Source of the DNA: Hortaea werneckii
Lineage: Eukaryota; Ascomycota; Dothideomycetes; Mycosphaerellales; Teratosphaeriaceae
Direction: 5' to 3'
NCBI GenBank assembly: GCA_037044905.1
Contig: JBAOKB010000172.1
Location: 1-64,000, forward strand
DNA length: 64,000 bases
The position numbers and the translations under genes were made by a program. The notes beneath the pieces were generated by a model that saw only the letters and a list, made by a program, of their open reading frames with translations, made no database searches and was not told the origin of the DNA. Shown here piece by piece: positions 7,846 to 18,465 of this stretch (the first letter of the stretch is position 1; each line of letters begins with the position of its first letter).

Positions 7846-10800
7846 ATGCTACCCAAGCGAACAAATTCCAGCGCGCGAAAGCGTAGCTGCAATGGTACGG
7901 TTACGTTACGTTGGCCTTCGAAACATGGTCACGTTCCTGCCTGGCTAACACGAATGCACAGACGAATGTCTGCGCCGCATCGCTGCACGCCTGTGCCTAC
8001 TAGAAGGGCACTCGCAGCTTAATACGGGGCGTCACGTTGACGAAAACGCTGGCAACGTCGGTGCCTCAATTGGCGAACAAGCACCTCCGAATTGTTCTGA
8101 GAATGAGACCGAAGTTTGGTGTGACAATGCAGAGCAGCAAGAGACAGATTGCACTGGGGAACTGGGTTCTGGCAAGGTTGCGGGCTGTAACGTTGACAGG
8201 GCTGGCGCTACAGGCTGCTGCACTGGTGCGAACACCTCACACGACGGCGATAGAGTCAGCGATATCTATCACTCACCTGCGGCGAGCACATCTGCCTGTT
8301 GCCCTGGGGATAGGCCACAGGACGCCTGTGGTAGGAAATCGAACATCGAAACCGGCTGCAAAGACTCTCGCTGCGAGGACAGCGGTGGAGGCCAAACGGA
8401 CGTTGAGGAAGACGGCAACTCTACAAGACGCAACAACATGTTTCGCGAGGCCGTTGACGCTCCTGGCGATTGTAGCACCGAGTGCTGCAAATTTGTTGGG
8501 AACACCACCACCGAGGCATCTAGCGCTTGCAGCAGCCACCTCCGCGCAGCGTTTGAAAGGTTTGAGGCCCTTATTCGACAGAGCAAGTGCATATGCCGTA
8601 GTGTCGTGGCGCAGATGGGGTTTTGCTGCTGTACACTATCTCCTGATGGCAGCATGGCGAAGGAGAGTACATCCACTGGACAAACAGCCATGCCGGCTGA
8701 AGCACAGAAGACGAAGGAAACCACAAGCGTCAAGGCCTCTGAAAAGACTAGTGATGCCATCTGCTGCACTGATCGAAAGCAGAATGCCTACGGAACTAGT
8801 TGTACAGCACTCAGCGACAATGGCGGTCGTGGTATCGGGTGCTGCACCGAATGGGAGCAGGGCACCTGCTCGTGTATTCGCAAGACATCGAAGAACAACA
8901 AGAGTTGCAGTGACGGCTGCTGTACACCATACACCGAAAATGTGAGCACGTGCGACGATAGGATCTCGAAGCGGGTCATTCCGGAAACTATCGTTGGCAA
9001 AGGTGTGAACGTCGATGTGGAACACAACGCTGCACGTGAACACGTGGTATTGGGTGTTTCCGGCATGACCTGCACCGGCTGCAGCACCAAGATGCAAAAC
9101 GTGCTCGAATCAATACCTGGACTTTACAAGCCGCAAGTCACGTTCGTGTCCGGCACCGCTGCGTTTGAGCTAGATGGCGACGTAGCCAGGATAGCCGAAG
9201 TGCTACCTCTAATCGAACGAAGAACAGGCTTCAAGTGCTCACGAATTGTCGAGGGCTACCAGTATTTGGATCTACAAATGACCCCGCAAATGGCGAAGCA
9301 GCTTGAGGACTCCTACAATGAAGGACTGATATCCGTTGTCAAAGCCAAGGGAAAGACTTACCGCATCAACTACAATCCCCTCATTATTGGGGCGCGAGAC
9401 TTGCTGCCACCTGGAGCAACTCTTGCACCTCCAGCAGCTGATCCTAGTACTACGGAAGGGAACAATCGACTGTTGCAAATGACTTGGTACACTGCCGTTG
9501 CCGCAGCGCTTACAATTCCAGTGGTGGTGCTGAATTGGGCCCCAAATCCGGTGCCAACTCAGACCCGGGGAATCACCTCACTTGCACTAGCTACATGCGT
9601 CCAGGCGATCGCGGTGCCCGAGTTCTACTCCCAAGCGATCAAGTCTCTCGTCTTCAGCAAGGTCGTTGAGATGGACATGCTAGTGGTCATAAGTATCACC
9701 GTAGCTTACGCTTACAGCGTCGTTGCATTCATTCTTGCAGAAACGGGAATTGAACTGAAACAGGAAGCCTTCTTCGAGACCAGTACCTTACTCATCACCC
9801 TGGTACTCTTCGGCCGACTCGTCGCTGCCATTGCCCGCGTACGCGCCATCCGCGCCGTTTCTCTGCGCTCATTGCAAGTCGACACGTCGTTGCTTCAGCA
9901 TCCTGACAACCGGACGACCGAAATCGACAGCCGCCTCCTACATTTTGGTGACACAATCCTCATACGCGCGCACTCCCGCATTGTTACGGACGGGACTCTT
10001 ATCTCAGGTGTCAGCGCAGTCGACGAGTCTATGCTTACAGGAGAGGCCATACCCATTACGAAACAGCAAGGCGATGCCGTCATTGCTGGTACTATCAACG
10101 GCGAGGGAGTCTTGCACGTCCGAATCACACGCCTGCACGGCGCGAACAGCATCAGCGACATCGCCAAATCTGTCGAGGATGCCCTTGGAGTCAAGCCGCG
10201 GGTCCAGGATTTAGCAGATCGAGTCGCTTCGTGGTTTGTCCCGGCTGTGGTCACGATAGCGGCTATCGTCTTTGCCATCTGGATTGGCCTTGCACTCACG
10301 ATTCGAAGCGAAAATGGTGGAGGTGCCGTCGGTACAGCCATTACTTACGCTATCGCTGTGCTTGCTGTTTCGTGCCCCTGCGCGCTTGGACTTGCGGTGC
10401 CGATGGTCTTGGTGATTGCCGGAGGCGTTGCAGCGCGCCAGGGTGTGGTGATCAAAGCGGCCGATGCTACTGAGCGGGCCTTTAAGGTAACTGATGTTGT
10501 GTTTGATAAGACTGGCACGTTAACTAGGGGAGATCTTCGTGTTGTTCGTGAGGAGGCATTGAGCGACAGAACCACGAGAGACGAGGCACTGGCCATGGCT
10601 AAGGCGCTTGTGAAGGACGACAGCCATCCAGTTTCCAAGGCCATCGCTGCGCATCTTAGTGACTTGCCATCAGATGTGACATCTTTGGACCATGCAAAAT
10701 CCATTCCCGGCTCGGGCATCCAAGCTGAATGGAACGGCCGTATCGTCAAAGCAGGCAACCCTTTCTGGCTCGGCATGGAAGATAACGCTATCGTCACCCA

Positions 10801-11431
10801 GCTCCTTGATCAAGGCATGACTTGTTTCTGTATAAACATCAACAATATCCCGGTTCTTGCTATAGGACTCGAAAGCACACTCCGCGACGAAGCGACAGCG
10901 GTTCTCAACTTGCTCCGCAACCGCAATATCACTCCCCACATTGTGAGCGGCGATCATGCTCGCGCCGTTGAAGCTGTCGCTCGTTCCTTGGACATCGGAC
11001 TTCCAAACACGACTTCTCGTCGCTCCCCTGTTCAAAAGAAAGAATACGTCAGCAAGCTTCAAGCAAGCGGCAAAATCGTCCTCTTCTGTGGCGATGGCAC
11101 CAACGACGCAATTGCGCTTGCCCAAGCTAATGTCGGTGTGCAACTTGGCTCCGCATCTGATGTCGCTGGGGCCGTTGCAGACGTCGTCTTGCTTAGAGGG
11201 CTAGACGGGGTGTTGGTCTTGCTCGATGTTTCCAAGCGAGCTTTTGTGCGCATCTCGTTCAATTTCGTCTGGTCGGCTGTTTACAACGTCTTTGCTATTT
11301 TGCTGGCTGCCGGTGCGTTTGTGAAGTTCAGGATCCCGCCGGCATATGCTGGGCTCGGGGAGATCGTGAGTGTGGGACCGGTCATTTTGGCTGCTGTGTC
11401 CATGCTGGCGGGCAACGGTAACAGGAGTTGA
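7846..11431 (+). CDS. Heavy-metal-exporting P1B-type ATPase (Pca1/CrpA-like)
   Basis: Two exons, 7846-7894 and 7962-11431, give 1172 residues. The 67-bp intron 7895-7961 has donor GTACGG, branch GCTAAC and acceptor CACAG, and joins ATG at 7846 to the long open frame; without it the first ATG would be at 8438 and 175 Cys-rich residues would be lost. The N-terminal third is rich in Cys pairs, as in fungal Pca1/CrpA-type pumps. One HMA domain carries MTCTGC (C387, C390). Eight likely membrane segments follow, with TGE (709-711), the metal-site CPC (821-823), phosphorylated D865 in DKTGTLT, H905-P906, and GDGTND (1060-1065). All core catalytic motifs are present, so it should be active in expelling Cu+ or Cd2+ across the plasma membrane or into a compartment. 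The last helix lacks the MxxSS pattern of classical Cu+ pumps, so the metal is uncertain. It is the largest cargo gene of the element. Confidence 0.92.
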
Positions 11432-11727
11432 GCGGCCGATGTTTGCTTCCTGTGGGATTGGATTTGTTCTTCAGCAGAAATTAACACAGGCTGTATCACG
11501 GGTGAGAGCAGTGCCAAGCGCCTTGATCGCCGCCTATTTGCAAGTCTTAGCGTATGCGGCAGGATTCATGACATCTGTCACTTTGGCTCTTCGCAGTGCG
11601 CTACAGTAAACTCCAGACGCTCCAGCGCGACGCTGACGATTCTGGCGCAAAGAAAACACGAAGCACCACTGCTGAGGCTAAGACGGCTCCTCTTACAACG
11701 TAACGTTTCTGTATGTAAACCAGTATT
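11432..11727. other. Spacer after the ATPase
   Basis: About 300 bp between the ATPase stop and the end of the STAND remnant. I see no gene; an ORF at 11370-11609 mostly overlaps the ATPase 3' end in another frame and looks accidental. Confidence 0.4.
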
Positions 11728-12008
11728 TCAGACATCCTCAGCATCGCGCGTCGAATATTTAGAGATCTCAGGACCATCCATCAAGCTCTTCATGCATGTC
11801 TTCACTCTCTCAGCCCTTTCTTCGTCAACAAACTCTTGGTCCAGCGTGCTCTGAAGTAATGTCAGTGTCTTGCTTAAGTCTGTAATCGCGTACGTGCTGC
11901 CAATGTCCGAGTCGTAGTTTCCGTAGCCGTCGTATTAGGATAACGTTAGCCAACCCTGGCAAAACTGCCGAGGGAGGCTATACCGGCTGCGGTTCCTACA
12001 GCTTCCAT
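11728..12008 (-). pseudogene. Broken N-terminal domain of an NLR/STAND-type protein
   Basis: From an ATG at 12008 the frame reads MEAVGTAAGIASLG, the typical hydrophobic start of fungal STAND/NLR N-terminal (HeLo/NACHT-associated) domains, then breaks. A shifted frame continues with a Q-F-C-Q-G motif, an in-frame TAA, then YDGYGNYDSDIGSTYA and an amphipathic helical stretch ending at the stop at 11728. It thus needs one frameshift and one stop to be repaired. Family assignment is from recalled pattern only. No NACHT or repeat domain follows, so only the sensor-coupled effector end remains. It lies tail to tail with the ATPase inside the element. Confidence 0.45.
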
Positions 12009-12536
12009 GACATCAGCACAACACCAATGGTGGCGAGTCTGATAACTGTCTGACGGGCCGAGGAACCGAGTCTAGGCGCACAGAGATCTCGGGACGGGCC
12101 GTAAGACACAGCGGAGCTTTAACGTCACACCCAAGATCCGCCGACAATGGCGGTCAAGCTCAACGTACCGCTGTCTTGTAAACTGTACAGTATTAATTTA
12201 CAAAGCTGTTGCAATCGCAAATCGTCGTCTATATCCAGTCGAGCCATCCCGCAGGTTGTGACATGGTGCGAAGACGTCGCTATTTGTATAGATTGTGGTA
12301 TGCAAGTGAGTGTTCTGTTCGTAGAATCTGATAGAAGTCTTTGGAACAATGGTCACGTGCATTGTTGCGACGTGTTGTCCTCCTGTTGGCGTCGTCACCC
12401 TGGGTTCGACACCTTCACATCACTGGTTTCTCACGCGCGCCTGTCTCTACCACTGATCAACGCAGGTATTCGTGGCAGATCGCATGCTGTAGATCACATT
12501 TGGGCTCCACGGTGCGCCCGGCCCGGTGTAAGCGCT
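12009..12536. other. Spacer before the orphan gene
   Basis: The frame that later becomes the orphan gene is open from 12147, but this part has no recognisable protein and unusual composition for coding; I treat it as 5' leader. The ATG at 12537 is the first one followed by a plausible acidic N-terminus. Confidence 0.35.
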
Positions 12537-13948
12537 ATGGAAATTCCGTTCCACGATCCCTTCAACGGTGACGCCACCTCCGCGTTCGACGATCCTGACG
12601 CCTTAGGTTTCTTCTGGGATGAGCTCAATGCGGGCGATCTGACCCAGCCGTGTCCACAGTCTACCGACCCTCCCACCGAACCTCACACGCTTCAGCAACA
12701 GGAAGAGGAAGAAGATGAGTGTCAGGATGGGAAGAGCAAGTGGAACAGGGAGGCCAGCTCCTTCTACAAGAATGGGATGGCACCGCCGAACCACCTGTGG
12801 ACACGCTGCGCTACACTGTAGAATGGAAGGCTGTGCTGAAGACTAAAAGGCTAGGCATGAACACTGAAGAGGACATATTCTTAAGCCCCAAGGCTCTCTG
12901 GGATGCCACCCTCCAACATAGCCTGGATACATCACTGGAACGGGAGTTCTCGCAGCAGAATCGGCCCGAGCCTTGTAACACCCTTGTAGTAGTATCAGTG
13001 AGCAAGCGCGCCGAGCGTGATCTCACGAAAGAGTTCGTAGGTCTCGACGTTGATTGGTCTCTCATCGGAGAAAAGCTCGAGTCGTGGGCCTGCCACTTTC
13101 GGGAGGGTAAACGTCTACTTGTCAAGATCACTTTCCGCTTTCGGCCGCGCAATGCAGCCCCGCAGACCAATCCTGGACGGGGAGGGCGGCAGTCTGCAAC
13201 TCGACGCCAACGTCACCAACAGGCCCTACAACAAGACGCTGAAATGCACGCTAGCGGGGAAGGCGCGCATTGGCGAGCGGTATATAGGACCATGCGTTGC
13301 CCCGGCCGTCCGTGTAATAACAACCAAGGTCATTGTTGGCGAGACCCACACGGTGGGAAACATTACAAGCTGTTGACCGCCCACATGAGGAAGCTCGTCA
13401 CTCACATGAACGAAGGCAACAAGTTTGAAAGCCATCACGACGTTCCGGACACTATCCGCCAGCAGCTATATGCAGAGGCTGACCAACGCACCGTCGCACA
13501 TCGAGTTACGAGACCACCAAATCCTAGGGTGGCTCAAGTGCGAATGTGTGAATCTTCTCCAGCGTCGGAGCATGGAGGTCAACAATGCTCCCCCGAACGG
13601 ACGCCACCAACACTCGTTGCTACCCCTAGGCCGATTGTATTGGATCCTCTGGATATTCCCGGCTCTCACGGGAAGGCCATACAAGACTACGTCAAATGGC
13701 AGCAAGACCAGGCTGATTCACAAGAGTGGATTGGCCAATTTGCAAAAGCTGGAGACATTCTCATAACTCAAGGCTTCAGACTGAACTTATTCTATCAAAC
13801 GCAACGCCTTGATTTGCTTACGGAGGGAGGAGTTTTGCAGGGAATAGCGGAGTCATTTCATAATGATCTTCCACAATGGGCACCGGAATATAGTCAGAAG
13901 TTTGAGGAAAGCCAGATCTACAGTCGTGAGACGCCCGGCTACATTTGA
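12537..13948 (+). CDS. Conserved fungal orphan with C/H-rich motif, frame break
   Basis: Two overlapping frames belong together. The first runs from ATG 12537 (acidic, Glu-rich) to a stop at 12821. The second is open from 12719 to 13948 but has no ATG before its conserved part (TLRYTVEWK, RDLTKEF, then MRCPGRPC-HCWRDP-KHYKLLTAHM and SHHDVPDTIRQQLYAE). I recognise this as a recurrent, dispersed protein family of fungal genomes with no known function; the C-x4-C ... H-C-W cluster suggests metal binding. Joining the frames needs a shift between 12719 and 12821. The GT-AG pairs I tried either gave the wrong phase or made a stop, so a frameshift (real or sequencing) is likelier than an intron. Its 3' end overlaps the convergent transposase gene by 10 bp. 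Confidence 0.6.
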
Positions 13949-14922
13949 TAGAGGTGATCGATAGATAATCCAGAGTTTCTAAAGTGTCCTTGTGCGCTCT
14001 TGACGTCGCTTCCCACCAGGCCAACTGCCCATCTTAGGAATTCCCCGAAATTGTCAAAATTGTGCGCCTGCTTCCGCCAATTACGACGAACAAACGCTTT
14101 GAGCTGTGAGAACAACTCTTCAATAGGGTTCAGGTCAGGAGAATAGGGTGATAAGAAAAGTAGCATAACACCGGCTTCGTCGCAAAACTCCTTGATCAAG
14201 GCACCCTGATGAAAGGACGCATTATCCATCACAAGAACAGAGTTTGGCTCAGGCCAACGCCCACACATGGGTAACAGCTCTTTGATGAAGTCTGCGAAAA
14301 ATTCACCATCAGTCGATCCTTGGTATATCCGAGAGTGTAAGACCCCGCTCTGCGTATATGCTGGCAAGATCTGATGTCTTTCCTCACGATGAAACCTGGC
14401 GGTCTGGACGGCGGGCATACCTCGAGGCGCCCAGCCTGTGCGCCGCACGCCAGCTAGTGTATCACAACCAGACTCATCCACAAAGACAAGCTGGTAAGAT
14501 TTGTATTCTGAGAGCTCGCGCAGGCATGCGTCACGTAGATCTGGATCTCTCTCACACGCCACCCGTTGCGTCTTTTTCTTCGACCAGTCACAGGATTTTA
14601 GCGACCTGCGAACGCTGTCTTCGGAGACGCTCAACTCAAACTCTTCCCAGACAAATTCTGCCATCTCGTCAAGGTACAAGTCTGGCTTGATGAGAAGGCA
14701 ATCCAGTAGCGCGGCGAGGACATGTGGAAGTATGCGCGACCGCCGTCCGCCGGCAGCTTTTGGCGCGCTTGGGGCCCCGAAGGCCCGAAGGTTGGCACGG
14801 ACTCTAGTGACGGTGCGTGTGCTGCAGCTGGCAATATCGGCAATGTCCCTGTCGCTTAGCAAACTCGACCGAATCATCTCATACAATTGACTTCTCTGGG
14901 ACTGTGCAAGGTGAGGCGCCAT
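13939..14922 (-). mobile_element. Tc1/mariner (IS630-like, DDE_3) transposase
   Basis: A 327-residue ORF from ATG 14922. The N-terminal 45 residues contain a helix-turn-helix (SDRDIADIASCSTRTVTRVR) for inverted-repeat binding; a second helical DNA-binding segment follows to about 115. The catalytic triad is D149 (VFVDES), D233 (VMDNASFH) and E268 (SPDLNPIEE), with 34 residues between the last two: the DD34E spacing of Tc1 elements. Nothing is missing, so the protein could be active. It cuts and pastes DNA between inverted repeats, usually at TA. A perfect palindrome TCATGCCGGCATGA sits just before the start at 14926-14939. Confidence 0.92.
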
Positions 14923-15182
14923 GGTTCATGCCGGCATGATTTTTAGGGCTTTCGGGGATGGCTTCAGTAGTCATGCTCGGAACGATACGGAACAAGGCTT
15001 GGCGAGCAAGCTGTACAAACTTTATATATAAGCCAAAAACTTAATATATGTGTTTGAACCAGGAGATATACTTGTTCTCGAGACACGAGATATATCATTT
15101 ACGCAAAGAAGATATATGAGCTACAAACAGCTAATATATGCGGATTTGACTCAATCTATAAGACCTCGAGAGGACACTGCAA
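14904..15182 (-). repeat. Right terminal inverted repeat
   Basis: Partner of 7124-7412. Its inner end covers the first seven or so transposase codons; in the left arm the equivalent start codon reads ACG. ATATAT-type motifs at about 15022, 15041, 15088, 15110 and 15133 mirror those of the left arm. Confidence 0.75.
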
Positions 15183-15480
15183 TCGCCGGTACCAGGTAAT
15201 TACTAATATTTCGTAAGTAGTAAGAATAAAGCTATTAGAGATAGACCTCTAAGTTTTAAAGAAATCGACTTCTTAAGAGTAAAGGAATCGACTTTACCCC
15301 CTTTAGGGTTAGACTCTAACGCTTACCTAAAAGCAAACGAATCGACTTAATTTGTCCTAATACTAATAGTAGTATACTAAGTTATAAATTAGATTAATAA
15401 ATGTTAAGCTAAAATTTATGTCCCTACCTTAGAAGAAGAACGACCGAGTTTTTGGCGTAAGCGATAGGACTACGGTACAT
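15183..15480. other. AT-rich spacer with short repeats
   Basis: No gene. Strongly A/T-rich, with AATCGACT at 15263-15270, 15286-15293 and 15340-15347 and a telomere-like TTAGGGTTA at 15303-15311. It is the 3' flank of the HET gene. Confidence 0.6.
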
Positions 15481-18465
15481 TTATACTAGGTTATATCTTC
15501 CCGAAGGAATTATCGAGAATGGCCACATGCCTTGCACTTGGCCTTTGGCCTCAAACTTATAAGTGTCCTCGATCTTCGATTCTCCGTCTCGCTCGGCGGG
15601 CTCCACAACCCAGGACACGCTCATGCCCCGTAATCGAGATCTTGGAACAGCTTCCAAGACCATCTGCAGAGGCGACAGCACCATGATCTTGCCGTTGATA
15701 TCGCCGTCTATGTCGAAGATGGCGCGGCGTTTGTGCCTGTCAGTCATGTCGCCGAGCCTCTTTCCTTCGGCAAGGCCCGTGAGCATTAGTACTGACTGGA
15801 CGGTGTTGCGGGTGCGCAGACCTGTGTCGCCTTCACGAAGATCAAAATCTGGGCAATGCGTGTGGCATTGTAGATGTCGATTACTGTGCTTGGTAATGCG
15901 GGATGCTTGGATCAGAGCTTCGCCGTGGCTGACTGGTGGAGCTCCCGCTGAATGAGTCATGTATGCGTCCGGAGAATCAGGCGGTCGATATATGTTTCTC
16001 ACCTGGGCTTTACCAGAAGCATTGCTAGCCGGGTCAATCTGTAACAGCACCATGTCCGTTTCATGGGGGCTATCAAAGCCCCATGGATTGGTCGTTTGTC
16101 GGATTGGGTGTCCTGACCAGAAACCGCCTTTGTCCATGATCCTGTCCACAAACCATGACTGCAGAGGACACCGGTCTGTGCTTGCATCGAGGAGGAACAT
16201 ATTGCGCGACGCATCTGCATCCAAGCCCAATGGAACCTGAGCCACTGATTCGATGATATCGCTTTTCCAATAATCGTTGAGATCTTCCTGATATATAGGG
16301 CTGGTGCTGAATTGCCCTGCTCTACGAACCTGTGCGGAACCTAAAGAGCTGTCGGGACCTCGCCAGCGCCAATCCGATGTTGAGTTGAGTATCGCGTTGG
16401 CCAGATCCTCTTCTTCATGTGTCCTGAGGTACGTGATGACTTCATGAAGGATGAACGTGGTCGCGCTTTCTAGCGTTCCGTAATTGGGGCGAAAGCGTCC
16501 TTTTAATGATCTGAGGCTCGTCCAAGGTTGGCGGTATTTTTCTTGAATCTCTTTCAGATCAATGAACTCGCTGACACGCCAGAGTAAGACAGAGAAGCAG
16601 AGACCCTCCTCTAGCAGCCCTCCGAATTCGGCTGCTTTCGTGGCGGCGGTTCGTCCTTGGGGATCCCATTCGGTGTCTTGAGCCACGCATGTGTTTTGTC
16701 GTATGAAAGACCCCATCCAAGAAAAGTCGTTCGTTCGTTGACTAGGATTCATTGCTGCTCTGTGGTCAGATAGACGCTATGTTTTAGGCTTGGAACCAGC
16801 AACGGATACTTACTGGGATGAAGCGGTGATTCATATAGCTGGGGCACCAGGAGGGAAAAGTCTCCATTTGCCAGCGACAGCGCAATTACACACGTATACA
16901 GGCTCTCTTGAGTGTGCGCCAGGACTGAAGTATTCAGTCTGAAATCGTAGTCGCACATGTTTCCAAGAATAGCGAGCTTGTCTGCTGGTTCATGCAAATT
17001 GCGCAGCCTCAAATACGGCAATGCCATTGCAGCACTGCATGTACGTCTCGTCTCCGCTTTGTATGTGCGTTGAATCAGAGACTCTTCTGTCTCGACAAAT
17101 TTCTGGCTTGCTCGGTTGGGCTGAGGGGGGTGAAACCAGTCAATGAGCTCTTTTATCCTCGGTAGATTCTGTGGGTTGAGCCAGGATCCATCTCTTGTTA
17201 GAGTCTCCCTGGTCTCTGTTTCCATCCTATCCCAATCCCGACGCCACTCGTCACGGTCAAGAATTTTGGGGGCTTCGACGCAAGCTTGGAGACAAACCTG
17301 CATCTTGTCCAGTTTTATCGCCAACTCACTTTCTGATGCGTCTTGCGAAATCAGATGCCAGCCATTGAGCACTACATTGTACAATTGCTGACGCGGAAAG
17401 AGCAAGAGCATGTTTCCGCTTGACGCAAACGCCTCTTGCAAGATCCAAGCTCTCGTGTTCCAGGAATCACCAACCACCAAGGTGACAGCTTCGCGTATGA
17501 TTTTTCTCTCAACACAGATTGCGGTAAGGTTCCCGAACCTAGCCTGACTTAAGCCTGTGGCCACAGGAACTGACTTCCCCGATTTCATTTGGTAGTGAAT
17601 CATAAGGGTGTAGAGGTGTTGTGGTTGGAGATGGACGTTAAGGAGCCCGATCGAGGTATGTGCGTTCTGGTATACGTAATCCATTGCTTGGATGGCCAGT
17701 TCTTTTTCTTGTGGCTTATCCTGCTCAATGCATTCCTATCAAGAAGATAGTCAATCTTATTTGCTGCGTCGAAGAGTAACAAAGACGTACCTGGTCGATC
17801 CATATCATCCTGAACCCGTTTTCTCGAGCAAACGCCACAATTCGATCCAATATCTCGTTTGCAGCTCTGGCATCACGTACTGTACCATCTTCCTCCACAA
17901 CCTGATACGGTTGCTGTTCTGCCGTCTTTCGAGCATCACTCCAGCGATATGACACTGCGACGAAATGGTCACATTTTCGAAGTGAAGCTTGCTGTAGTCG
18001 GCGAATGCGAAACCTTTTCACCTGCCGGCCATTTGGAAATAGAGGGATGCGACGACACTCGACGCACGTGCGTTGGCACACGTGAACACAGCCGCCACTG
18101 TATTCGAACACTCTCTTCTCCCCATCAATGACAGCCTCAAGCTGTATGGGTTGCGAACCTTTGATCTCGCATAGTCTGCAGTGCCCAGTGCCCAACTCAC
18201 GCACCAAACGCTCTTGCGAATCGGATTCTGTTGGAGTTGAAGCATTGATGTAGTCGCTATTCAAAGCACCATCATCGGCATTTGGATATTCTTCGTCCCC
18301 ACCATCATCAAACGTTAGAAAACGAAGGTTTGAGGCCCAGTGGATAGCATGACTTCTTTGGACGCGGTGCGACAAGATGTCTCCCAATTTGTCATGCAAC
18401 CAAATCTCGACCGCGCTTCCTATATCGTCCTGCATCACTGATCTGCTCCGTTCAGCGCTTGCCAT
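15481..18465 (-). CDS. HET-domain protein (heterokaryon incompatibility type)
   Basis: Three exons, 18465-17791, 17735-16814 and 16754-15481, total 2871 bp and give 956 residues. Intron 1 (17736-17790, 55 bp, GTACGT...TAG) falls inside the HET core and joins IWIDQ to ECIEQD; intron 2 (16755-16813, 59 bp, GTAAGT...CAG) joins two ORFs that otherwise overlap by 4 bp. HET motifs: HFVAVSYRW (167-175), IWIDQ-ECIEQ (221-230), then an ALQAM/Y..A region and RAWILQEA. The long C-terminal half has no domain I recognise. HET proteins act in fungal non-self recognition and can trigger cell death when paired with an incompatible partner; what this one recognises is unknown. The frame is intact, and gene dosage follows the array. 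Confidence 0.9.

Larger units (their letters stand above)
7124..15182. mobile_element. 8.06-kb Tc1/mariner-like element with metal-ATPase cargo (unit A)
   Basis: The segment is bounded by diverged inverted repeats of about 280 bp (7124-7412 and 14904-15182), both with the outer end TTGCAGTGTCCT. Inside, in order: metal P1B ATPase (+), broken STAND N-terminal remnant (-), conserved orphan (+), and a DD34E transposase (-) whose start codon lies within the right repeat. Tc1/mariner elements are normally about 1-2.5 kb, so the size is odd. No clean TA target duplication is visible: TA stands at 7118-7119 and 15190-15191 but at unequal distances from the matching ends. An old inverted duplication that happens to flank these genes is the alternative. 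Confidence 0.65.

Noticed and set aside
8037..8945. A 302-codon ORF overlapping the ATPase N-terminus
   Set aside because: It is the +2-type shadow of the Cys-rich ATPase exon, which carries the recognisable family motifs in the other frame.
13425..13766. ORFs inside the orphan and transposase genes on other frames
   Set aside because: Fully contained in better supported genes and without domain similarity.
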